Shown: positions 56,285 through 64,000 of the stretch, piece after piece | Layout of the letters: every line of letters starts with the position of its first letter | Position numbering within the stretch: position 1 is the stretch's first letter | Origin: Gluconacetobacter johannae | Lineage (GTDB): Bacteria > Pseudomonadota > Alphaproteobacteria > Acetobacterales > Acetobacteraceae | Direction: 5' to 3' | Assembly: GCF_025994435.1 (NCBI RefSeq) | Contig: NZ_BAQK01000060.1 | Coordinates: 1 to 64,000 of the forward strand | Length of the DNA stretch: 64,000 nucleotides | The notes under the pieces: model-generated | Database searches by the model: none | What the model saw: the letters and a program-made list of their open reading frames with translations, nothing else | What the model was told of the DNA's origin: nothing | Position numbers and translations under genes: made by a program

Positions 56285-59046
56285 CCGGCCTGCGCGCGAC
56301 AATCCGCCTGCAATTCCATGGCGGCTTCACGCTGGACGACGCGGCGGCGCGGGTCGATTATTTCGCCGAGCTGGGCGTCAGCCATATCTATGCCTCGCCG
56401 CTGCTGGCCGCCCGGCCGGGATCGACGCATGGCTACGACACGATCGACTATGGCCGGATCAATCCCGAACTGGGGGGCGAAGCCGCCCTGGCCCGGCTGG
56501 TCGCGCGGCTGCGCGGCCGGGGGATGGGCCTGATCCTGGATATCGTGCCGAACCACATGGCGGTCGGCGGCAGCGGAAACCGCTGGTGGGACGACGTGCT
56601 GAGATGGGGAAAATCCAGCCGGTACGCGCATTTCTTCGATATCGACTGGACGCCCCCGGACAGATGGCTGCACGGGCGGGTGCTGCTGCCGTTCCTGGGC
56701 AGCCCGTATGGCGAGGCCCTGCGTAACGGCGACATCGTGCTGCATCATGACGCGCAGGACGGAACCTTCTTCTGCCAGCATTACGACCATCGCTTTCCGA
56801 TCTGTCCCCGCAATTATCGCGACCTGTTCGACGGGGTCGATCTTCCGCCCCCCGTCGCCGACATCCTCGCGCATCTGCGCGCCGCCCCGCCCGCGTCGGC
56901 GGACGGCCTGCTGCGCGCTTTCGGGCAATGGGGCAGGACGCACGAAGGGGCGCGGACGATCGGCCGGGCGATCGGCCGGTACGATCCCGCCGCGCCGGGC
57001 GGGGGCGAGCGGCTGCATCGCCTGCTGGAACGCCAGCATTATCGGCTGGCCTGGTGGCGCACCGCCGGCGACATCATCAACTGGCGGCGATTCTTCGACA
57101 TCACCGGGCTGGCCGGCCTGTGCGTCGAACATTCCGACGTGTTCGACGCCGTCCATGCGACGGTGTTCTCGCTGTACGCGCGCGGGCTGATCGACGGCGT
57201 GCGGGTCGATCATATCGACGGCCTGACCCGCCCGGCCGAATATTGCCGGCACCTGCGCCGGCGCCTGTCGGAACTGGCCCCCCTGCGGCCGCCCGGCGTG
57301 CCGCCCGGCGCCTCGATCCATGTCGAGAAGATTCTGGGGCCGGGCGAGGCCCTGCCCGAATCGTGGGGCGCCGACGGGTCGACGGGGTACGATTTCCTGG
57401 AACAGGTCGATGCCGTCCTGCACGACCCGCGCGGCGAGGCGCCGCTGACGGATCTGTGGATCTGGGCGGCGGCGGGCGCCGCGTCCTTCGGCGTCGAGGA
57501 GCGCGCGGCGCGCGGGATGATCCTGTCGGGCGTGCTGGGCGCGGAGTGCGGGCGGCTGGTGCATCTGCTGGGCGGGCTGGCGCGCCGTGAGGCGGGGACG
57601 CGCGATTTCACCGATGCCGCGATCATGCGCGTCCTGCGGCGGGTGCTGGTGCATTTTCCCGTCTACCGGACCTATGCCGGTGACATGTCCCTTGCGCCGG
57701 CGGCGGCCGACCGCAGGCTGCTGCGCCGGGCCTGCCGGGCCGCGCGGGCCGACCTGCCGCCCGCGCACGGGCCGGTGCTCGACTGGCTTGAAAAGAGGCT
57801 CGGCCCCGCCGGCATGGCGATGGGGGCCGGCGCGGCCATCGCCTGTTTCGAGCATCTCAGCGCGCCGCTCGCCGCCAAGGCGGTCGAGGACACGGCGTTC
57901 TATCGCTATGGCCGGCTGCTGTCGCGCAACGATGTCGGCACCCATCCCGCGCTGTTCGCCGGAACGGTCGATGCGTTCCACGCCGCGAACCTCGCCCGAT
58001 TGCACAATTTTCCGCGCGCGATGCTGGCGACCGCGACGCACGATCACAAGCGGGGCGAGGATGCGCGCGCCCGGCTGGCCGTCCTGTCCGAAGCGGGTGA
58101 GGACTGGGCCCGCCAGGTGGGGGAATGGACCGACCGCAACGCCGCATTGCGCGGCCGCGCCCGTGGCGGCCCTGCGCCGGACCGGGCGGACGAACTGATC
58201 CTGTATCAGGTCCTGGCCGCGACATGGCCGATGACCGACGCCGCCCCGCACGCCAAGGCCAGCCGGATTTTTCGTGACCGCATCCAGGCCTGGCAGACCA
58301 AGGCCCTGCGCGAGGCCAAGCGGCACACCAGCTGGACCGATCCCGACCCGGCCTATGAGGAAGGTTGTCGCGGGTTCGTCGACGCCCTGCTGCATGCCGA
58401 TCCGTCGAACGGGTTCCTGGCGTCGCTGGATGCCGTTGTCGGCCGCATCGCCCCGGCCGGCGCGCTGAACGGGCTGGGCCAGACGCTGCTGCGCCTGACC
58501 TGTCCGGGGGTGCCCGACCTGTACCAGGGGTGCGAATACTGGGATTTCAGCCTGGTCGATCCGGACAATCGCCGGCCGGTCGACTTCGCGGCCCGCCTGG
58601 CAAGCCTGTCGGCCGACGGCGACGTCACCGCCCTGGCGCGGCACTGGCGGGACGGCCGGGTGAAGCAGCGCCTGATCCAGGCGCTGCTGCGCCTGCGCCT
58701 GGCGCATCCCGCGCTGTTCGCCGAGGGGGCCTATGCCCCGGTCCGCGTGCTGGGTCCGGGGCGGGGCCACCTCGTCGCCTTTACCCGGACGCTGGACGAT
58801 CTGTGCCTGCTGGTCATCGCGCCGCGCCTGCCCTTCGCGCTCGCGCCCGATCCGGCGGACCTGTCCTGCGCCGCCTTCCCGCCACGGGGCACGGTGCTGG
58901 ACTGGCGGGACGACCTGCCCGGATCGTGGGCCTCGGTCATTCGTCCCGGACGGACCTGCGACGCCGCCGCCCTGCGACGGCTGGCGACGCTGGAGGGCGG
59001 CCTGCCGCTTGACGTGCTGATCGGACGGACGCGCCAGCCCGGTTGA
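56281..59046 (+). CDS. treY: Malto-oligosyltrehalose synthase TreY
   Basis: 921 residues, the large GH13 subtype. N-terminal RATIRLQFHGGFTLDDAAAR and YFAELGVSHIYASPLL are diagnostic; the nucleophile is in GVRVDHIDGLTRP, the acid in IHVEKILGPGE, and ATHDHKRGEDARARL is intact. It isomerises the reducing-end glucose of maltodextrins to a trehalose unit, which TreZ then releases. It ends the cluster; 143 bases without recognised content separate it from actA. Confidence 0.95.
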   Translation: MTGLRATIRLQFHGGFTLDDAAARVDYFAELGVSHIYASPLLAARPGSTHGYDTIDYGRINPELGGEAALARLVARLRGRGMGLILDIVPNHMAVGGSGNRWWDDVLRWGKSSRYAHFFDIDWTPPDRWLHGRVLLPFLGSPYGEALRNGDIVLHHDAQDGTFFCQHYDHRFPICPRNYRDLFDGVDLPPPVADILAHLRAAPPASADGLLRAFGQWGRTHEGARTIGRAIGRYDPAAPGGGERLHRLLERQHYRLAWWRTAGDIINWRRFFDITGLAGLCVEHSDVFDAVHATVFSLYARGLIDGVRVDHIDGLTRPAEYCRHLRRRLSELAPLRPPGVPPGASIHVEKILGPGEALPESWGADGSTGYDFLEQVDAVLHDPRGEAPLTDLWIWAAAGAASFGVEERAARGMILSGVLGAECGRLVHLLGGLARREAGTRDFTDAAIMRVLRRVLVHFPVYRTYAGDMSLAPAAADRRLLRRACRAARADLPPAHGPVLDWLEKRLGPAGMAMGAGAAIACFEHLSAPLAAKAVEDTAFYRYGRLLSRNDVGTHPALFAGTVDAFHAANLARLHNFPRAMLATATHDHKRGEDARARLAVLSEAGEDWARQVGEWTDRNAALRGRARGGPAPDRADELILYQVLAATWPMTDAAPHAKASRIFRDRIQAWQTKALREAKRHTSWTDPDPAYEEGCRGFVDALLHADPSNGFLASLDAVVGRIAPAGALNGLGQTLLRLTCPGVPDLYQGCEYWDFSLVDPDNRRPVDFAARLASLSADGDVTALARHWRDGRVKQRLIQALLRLRLAHPALFAEGAYAPVRVLGPGRGHLVAFTRTLDDLCLLVIAPRLPFALAPDPADLSCAAFPPRGTVLDWRDDLPGSWASVIRPGRTCDAAALRRLATLEGGLPLDVLIGRTRQPG

Positions 59047-59189
59047 CGCGGCCCACTCTCCATGTGGTCACCGCGACGTGATGGGATCGTTTTCCGTCCC
59101 GGTCGCGTTCGAAGGGGGAACGATGCGGGGGTGGATCGGGCCGTCCGCCCGGTCGGCGCGGCCGCGACCAGCAAGGTGGAACATGGCCG

Positions 59190-59843
59190 ATGGCGGCGGT
59201 ATTCAGTCCACGTGCCAATGTCATCGTTACGGTGGTGATGCTGGGGGCCGTGGGCGTGGTCGTCGGCGTGTGCCTCTGGTGGTTCACGTGGCCGCGGTCC
59301 GATTACGTCCGGCATGTCGGGTGGGCGATCCAGCAGCCGGTTCCGTTCAGCCATCAGCATCATGTCGCGGGGCTGGGCATCGACTGCCGGTTCTGCCACA
59401 GCAGCGTGGAGCGCAGCGCGCAGGCCAGCCTGCCGCCGACCTTTACCTGCATGACGTGTCATTCCCAGATCTGGACCAATGCCGCCCTGCTGGCGGAGGT
59501 CCGCGACAGCCTGTCGGAGAACCGGCCGATCGTCTGGGCGCGCGTGACGGATGTTCCGGATTACGTTTATTTCAATCACAGCATCCATGTGTCCAAAGGT
59601 GTGGGCTGCGAGAGCTGCCATGGCGACGTGGCGCGCATGCCCCTGACCTACAAGGCGAAGACGCTGACGATGCAGTTCTGCCTGGACTGCCATCGCGACC
59701 CGGGGCCGAATCTGCGGCCGCTTGCGAACATCTATGACACCAACTGGCATCCGGACCCTGCGACGCCGCCGCCCGCCGAGTTGATGCGCGCGTACCATAT
59801 CGGCGGCCGCAACCTGACGGAGTGCGCGATATGCCATCGCTAG
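59190..59843 (+). CDS. actA: Alternative complex III pentaheme cytochrome ActA
   Basis: 217 residues. One N-terminal membrane anchor (VIVTVVMLGAVGVVVGVCLW) and five CxxCH heme sites: CRFCH, CMTCH, CESCH, CLDCH and CAICH, the pattern of ActA. It would carry electrons from the iron-sulfur/quinol module on the periplasmic face. It overlaps actB by 13 bases. A bare pentaheme cytochrome of another complex is less likely because of actB and actC behind it. Confidence 0.9.
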   Translation: MAAVFSPRANVIVTVVMLGAVGVVVGVCLWWFTWPRSDYVRHVGWAIQQPVPFSHQHHVAGLGIDCRFCHSSVERSAQASLPPTFTCMTCHSQIWTNAALLAEVRDSLSENRPIVWARVTDVPDYVYFNHSIHVSKGVGCESCHGDVARMPLTYKAKTLTMQFCLDCHRDPGPNLRPLANIYDTNWHPDPATPPPAELMRAYHIGGRNLTECAICHR

Positions 59844-62668
59844 AGGGGCTGCCGGGCGACGAGCGGGACTGGGTCCGGCGTTTTCCGCATCTGGAACAGG
59901 CGCTGGCGCATCCGCTGGACCGGCGGCGGACGCTGAAGCTGCTGGCCCTGGCGCTGGCCGGCGGCGGGCTGGCGGGGTGCGACCCCGGCACCCCGGACCG
60001 GGGTTTCGTCTCGGCCGTGCGGGCGGCGCCGGGGGTGATTCCGGGGGTGCCCAACATCTATGCCAGCGCGCATGTGCGCGACGGCTATGCCCACGGCATT
60101 CTGGTCACCCACCAGATGGGGCGGCCGACCAAGGTGGAAGGCAACCCCGGGCATCCCGCCAGCCTGGGCGCCACCGACATCTTCGCCCAGGCCGCGATCC
60201 AGGATTTCTACGACCCCGACCGCGCCAGCGGGCCGCTGCACGACGGCATGCCGGCCGCCTGGCAGGAGGTGACGACCGCGTTGCAGGCGGTGCGCGCGCC
60301 CGTCGGAAGCGTGCCGCAGGCGGCGTCCGGCCTGCGTATCCTGACCGGAACGGTCACGTCGCCCACGCTTGGGGCGGCGATCGACGCGCTGCTGGCGGCC
60401 CACCCCGGCGCGGTCTGGCATCAATGGGACGCCATCGGGCGGGATGCGGCGCGGCAGGGCGCGGCCCTGGCCTATGGCCGCCCGGCGATGGTGATCCCGG
60501 ACCTGCGGCAGGTGGATGTCGCCCTGGCCGTGGACAGCGACCTGCTGGACAGCGCGCCCGGCCATCTGCGCCATGCACGGGCCTTCGCCGGACGGCGCAA
60601 CCCGGTGCAAGGGCCGATGAACCGCCTCTATGCCGTGGAGCCGACGCCCAGCCTGACGGGTGTGGCCGCCGACCACCGCTTCGTCGCGGCCCCGGCCGTC
60701 TGCGATGAGATCGTCGGGCGGCTGGGCGCGGCCATCCTGCACAATGCGGCGCCGTCCGGCGGGCCGGACTGGCTGGGGGCGGTGGTGGCCGATCTGCGCG
60801 CCCATCCCGGCCGGGCGCTGATCCATCTCGGCCCCGATCACGGGGCCGACGCCCACGCGAGCGTGCACGCGATGAACGAGGCGCTGGGCGGCCGGGGCGG
60901 GGCGTTCGACGTGTTCGAGCCGCCCGACTATCGGCCCGCGCAGCCCACATCGACCTTGTCGGCGCTGATGGACGACATGGAGAACGGGCGCGTCCGGGCG
61001 CTGCTGATCCTGGACGTCAACCCGGTCTATCAGGTGCCGCGCTTTGCCGCGGCGCTGCCGCGCGTCCCCCTCAGCGTGGCGCTGGCGGACCGGCCGCACG
61101 AGACGGCGCAGGCGGCCCGCTGGCATGTTCCGCTGGCCCACGGGTTCGAGGACTGGGGCGACGCCCGCGCCGATGACGGCACAGCGACGATCCTGCAGCC
61201 GCAGGCCATGCCGCTTTACGGCGGGATGAGCGCCGTGACCGTCCTGCGGGCCTGTGCCGGGGACGCCGCCCGATCCGCGCGGGAGCAGGTGCGGCAGACG
61301 TGGCGGGAGCGGCTGGCGTCCGAGGCCGACTGGCGCGCGGCGCTGGCGGCCGGCGTGGTGCCGGGCACCGCCGCCCCGCGCCTCGATGCGGCGATCGCGA
61401 CCGTCCTGCCACCCGTATCACCCGCCGGATCGGCGGCGTTGACCCTGCTGCTGCGGCCCGATCCGCATCTGTGGGACGGGCGCGAGGCGAACAACCCGTG
61501 GTTGCAGGAACTGCCGCGACCGCTGAGCAAGACCGTCTGGGGCAATCCGCTGCTGATTCCGCCGGAGCTGGCGCGATCGCAAGGCCTGCGTAACGGGGAC
61601 GAGGTCGCGCTGTCGGTGGGCGCGCATCGCGTCGCGCTGCCGGTGTGGGTGCAGCTTGGGCAGGCATCGGGCTGCGTCGTCGGGCTGCTGGGGTCGGGCC
61701 GGCGGCATGCGGGGGCGACGGGCGACGGGGTCGGCACGGACCTGTATCCGCTGCGCGACGCCGCCGGGCCGGTGCGGATTGTCGCCACCGGCCGCACCGT
61801 GGCCGTCGCCTGCACCGAGCACCATGCCACGCTGGTCGCCGACGCGCCGTCCGACATCGTGCGGCATGGCACGCTGGCGCGGTTTCGGCAGGATGCTGGA
61901 TTCCTGGGGAAGATGCAGGATCATCCAGTCCCCGCCGCCGCCCTGTACCGGCGCGACCCCGGCGCCCCGGTGGCGTGGGGGATGAGCATCGACCTGAACG
62001 CCTGCATCGGCTGCAACGCCTGCATGACCGCCTGCCAGGCGGAGAACAACGTGCCGGTGGTGGGGCGGGACGAGGTGCTGCGCCAGCGCGAGATGCACTG
62101 GCTGCGGATTGACCGGATCTATGAAGGAACGCAGTCCGCCCCCGATACGTTCTTCCAGCCGATGCTCTGCATGCATTGCGAACAGGCGCCTTGCGAGACG
62201 GTCTGCCCCGTCGGCGCCACGACGCATGATTCGGAGGGCCTGAACGTGATGGTCTACAACCGATGCGTCGGCACGAAATTCTGTTCCAACAACTGTCCTT
62301 ACAAGGTCAGGCGATTCAATTATTTCGCCTTCGCCGAGCAGGAACGCCGGCCGCCGATCAGCCGCAATCCGGACGTTTCGGTGCGCGCGCGCGGCGTGAT
62401 GGAAAAATGCACCTTCTGCGTCCAGCGGATCGCGCAGGCGCGCATCGCGGCCGACCGCGACGGGGTGGCGGAACAGGTGGTGACGGCCTGCCAGGCCGCC
62501 TGTCCCACGCAGGCCATCACCTTCGGCGACATCAACGATCCTGACGCCGCCGTCAGCCATCGCAAGGCCAGCCCGCTGACCTATGTGGTGCTGCCCGAAC
62601 AGGGCACGCATCCGCGCGTGACCTATGAGGGGCGCATCCGCAACCGCAATCCGGCGATCGAACTGTGA
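59831..62668 (+). CDS. actB: Alternative complex III iron-sulfur protein ActB
   Basis: 945 residues. The N-terminus has a twin-Arg-like DRRRTLKLLALALAGGG followed by a lipobox-like LAGC. The first 600 residues correspond to a molybdopterin-oxidoreductase fold that in ActB binds no cofactor. The last 300 form the ferredoxin-like module: CIGCNACMTACQ, CMHCEQAPCETVCP, CVGTKFCSNNCP and CTFC...CQAACP, for four clusters. It overlaps actA by 13 bases and actC by 4. ATG 59831 used; GTG 59822 is possible. Confidence 0.92.
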   Translation: MPSLEGLPGDERDWVRRFPHLEQALAHPLDRRRTLKLLALALAGGGLAGCDPGTPDRGFVSAVRAAPGVIPGVPNIYASAHVRDGYAHGILVTHQMGRPTKVEGNPGHPASLGATDIFAQAAIQDFYDPDRASGPLHDGMPAAWQEVTTALQAVRAPVGSVPQAASGLRILTGTVTSPTLGAAIDALLAAHPGAVWHQWDAIGRDAARQGAALAYGRPAMVIPDLRQVDVALAVDSDLLDSAPGHLRHARAFAGRRNPVQGPMNRLYAVEPTPSLTGVAADHRFVAAPAVCDEIVGRLGAAILHNAAPSGGPDWLGAVVADLRAHPGRALIHLGPDHGADAHASVHAMNEALGGRGGAFDVFEPPDYRPAQPTSTLSALMDDMENGRVRALLILDVNPVYQVPRFAAALPRVPLSVALADRPHETAQAARWHVPLAHGFEDWGDARADDGTATILQPQAMPLYGGMSAVTVLRACAGDAARSAREQVRQTWRERLASEADWRAALAAGVVPGTAAPRLDAAIATVLPPVSPAGSAALTLLLRPDPHLWDGREANNPWLQELPRPLSKTVWGNPLLIPPELARSQGLRNGDEVALSVGAHRVALPVWVQLGQASGCVVGLLGSGRRHAGATGDGVGTDLYPLRDAAGPVRIVATGRTVAVACTEHHATLVADAPSDIVRHGTLARFRQDAGFLGKMQDHPVPAAALYRRDPGAPVAWGMSIDLNACIGCNACMTACQAENNVPVVGRDEVLRQREMHWLRIDRIYEGTQSAPDTFFQPMLCMHCEQAPCETVCPVGATTHDSEGLNVMVYNRCVGTKFCSNNCPYKVRRFNYFAFAEQERRPPISRNPDVSVRARGVMEKCTFCVQRIAQARIAADRDGVAEQVVTACQAACPTQAITFGDINDPDAAVSHRKASPLTYVVLPEQGTHPRVTYEGRIRNRNPAIEL

Positions 62669-64000
62669 GCGGCCCGGCCGCCGTCGCTCCGGTCGTCGCA
62701 CCTGGCGAGACCGCACAATCGTTGACCGAGCGCATCTGCGCGGTGACGCTGCGCGAGGGCGCGCGCCCGTGGACGCCGCTGTGGTGGTGGGCGGCCCTTG
62801 CGGTGTCGCTGGGGCTGCTGGGGATGGGCGTGATCGCGGTCGGGTGGCTGTTCTATGCCGGCCTGGGCATCTGGGGCATCGACTGGCCGGTGGTCTGGGG
62901 GCTGGATATCCTCAATTACGTCTGGTGGATCGCCATCGCCTCGGGCGGCACGTTCATCTCGGCGCTGTTCTTCCTGCTGGGGGTGGAGTGGCGCACGGCG
63001 CTGAACCGGCTGGCGGAAAGCCTGACCCTGTGCGCGGCCCTGTGCGCCGCCATCTTTCCGATCCTGCATCTGGGCCGGCCGTGGTTCTTCTACTGGTTGT
63101 TTCCCTACCCGAACACCATGGGGCTGTGGGCGCAGTTCCGCAGCCCCCTGGTGTGGGATTTCTTCGCGATCCTGACGTACGTCCTGGCGTCGATCCTGTT
63201 CTGGTATTTCGGGCTGCTGCCGGATCTTGCGACCTTGCGCGACCGGGCGCAGGGGCAGGGGCGGCGCGTGTTCTATGGCGTGCTGGCCCTGGGTTTTCGC
63301 GGATCGGGCCGGCAGTGGCGGCATTATCGCGCGGTCTATGCCGTCATGGCCGCGCTGATGGCGCCGCTGGTGGTGTCGGTGCACAGCATCGTGGGCATGG
63401 ATTTCGCGGGCAGCGCCGCCACCGGCTGGCATTCCACGCAGTTTCCGCCATTCTTCGTGTTCGGCGCGGCCCTGTCGGGGTTCGCCGTCGTGCTGCTGGC
63501 CATCCTGCCGCTGCGGTCGCTGCTGGGCCTGCACGCCTATGTGACCGAGCGGCATATCGACGTGCTGGGCCGGCTGTTCCTGACCAGCAGCCTGTGTGTC
63601 GGCTACGCCTATGTCATGGACGCCTTCGCCACCTTCTACGGGCCGGACGAGGCGGACCGGACGATGTTCCTCATGCGCGTCTTCGGCCTGTATGCGCCGG
63701 TCTATTGGGGCACCATCGTCCTGAACATCGTGTTTCCGCAATTGCTGTGGTGGCGGTCGGTGCGGCTGACGCAGCCGCTGGTGTGGCTGATCGGCCTGGG
63801 GGTGCTGGTGGGCATGTGGCTGGAGCGGTTCCAGATCATCGTGACCAGCCTGGCGCGCACGCAACTGCCCTCGACCTGGGGGCAGTACACGCCGACGCTA
63901 TGGGAATGGAGCCTGCTGTTCGGCACGATCGGGCTGTTCCTGACCGCCTTCCTGCTGATCGTGCGGCTGATGCCGGTGGTGGCGATGGCCGAAATGCGGG
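62665..64000 (+). CDS. actC: Alternative complex III NrfD-like membrane subunit ActC (3' end beyond window)
   Basis: The frame is open to the window edge, with 445 codons visible. GTG start inside the actB stop (GTGA). About nine or ten hydrophobic helices of the NrfD/PsrC family, the quinol-binding subunit of ACIII. Early conserved parts include GLDILNYVWWIAIASGGTFI and HLGRPWFFYWLFPYPN; HSIVGMDFA follows further on. actD-F and an oxidase would be expected downstream. Confidence 0.9.
   Translation, partial: MSGPAAVAPVVAPGETAQSLTERICAVTLREGARPWTPLWWWAALAVSLGLLGMGVIAVGWLFYAGLGIWGIDWPVVWGLDILNYVWWIAIASGGTFISALFFLLGVEWRTALNRLAESLTLCAALCAAIFPILHLGRPWFFYWLFPYPNTMGLWAQFRSPLVWDFFAILTYVLASILFWYFGLLPDLATLRDRAQGQGRRVFYGVLALGFRGSGRQWRHYRAVYAVMAALMAPLVVSVHSIVGMDFAGSAATGWHSTQFPPFFVFGAALSGFAVVLLAILPLRSLLGLHAYVTERHIDVLGRLFLTSSLCVGYAYVMDAFATFYGPDEADRTMFLMRVFGLYAPVYWGTIVLNIVFPQLLWWRSVRLTQPLVWLIGLGVLVGMWLERFQIIVTSLARTQLPSTWGQYTPTLWEWSLLFGTIGLFLTAFLLIVRLMPVVAMAEMR

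Overview
The window is GC-rich DNA (apart from one short A/T-richer patch near 26.1-26.9 kb) that looks like chromosome of an acetic acid bacterium (Acetobacteraceae, Gluconacetobacter/Komagataeibacter-like). The main reason is the left end. It carries the 3' part of a type-II bacterial cellulose synthase operon in the order bcsB end - bcsX (SGNH hydrolase) - bcsY (acyltransferase) - bcsC, an arrangement known from cellulose-producing acetic acid bacteria. The species assignment is inference; no rRNA or tRNA genes were seen.

Region by region. (1) 1-10.3 kb: cellulose operon, followed by a second secreted SGNH hydrolase fused to an arabinofuranosidase-like domain, and a PAS-GGDEF-EAL protein whose EAL domain has lost key residues. 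(2) 10.3-16 kb: a small membrane protein, an RND efflux permease without its usual partners, and three poorly characterised genes. (3) 16-19.1 kb: divergent mntR/mntH (manganese) and convergent bluB/cobC (cobalamin lower ligand). (4) 19.5-21.5 kb: LpxH-like metallophosphatase overlapping a GT4 glycosyltransferase. (5) 21.5-26.1 kb: class II aldolase, flavin monooxygenase and a complete polar-amino-acid-type ABC transporter, probably one catabolic/uptake unit. (6) 26.1-31 kb: a 5'-truncated DNA adenine methylase remnant, two pirins, an FMN reductase and a Na+/H+ antiporter. (7) 31-41.2 kb: aminotransferase, sugar-porter MFS, pckA, aroD, a deformylase paralogue lacking metal ligands, a TPP riboswitch with thiC, a palindrome-rich intergenic element, and a class V aminotransferase-like gene divergent from an Lrp/AsnC regulator. 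(8) 41.2-46.1 kb: HAD phosphatase, CsbD-like protein, CdaR-type regulator divergent from glycerate kinase, MFS transporter. (9) 46.4-59 kb: compact glgA-glgB-glgX-treZ-malQ-treY cluster for glycogen and trehalose metabolism. (10) 59.2-64 kb: start of an Alternative Complex III operon (actA-actB-actC, the last cut by the window end).

How it fits together: the first 10 kb makes, exports and probably modifies cellulose, with a c-di-GMP enzyme alongside. The glg/tre cluster stores glucose as glycogen and turns it into trehalose through TreY/TreZ. pckA supports gluconeogenesis. ACIII would oxidise quinol and feed electrons to a periplasmic carrier or oxidase. The most unusual items are the hydrolase appended to the bcs operon, the degenerate EAL and deformylase proteins, the truncated methylase, the palindromic element after thiC, and ACIII in this lineage.
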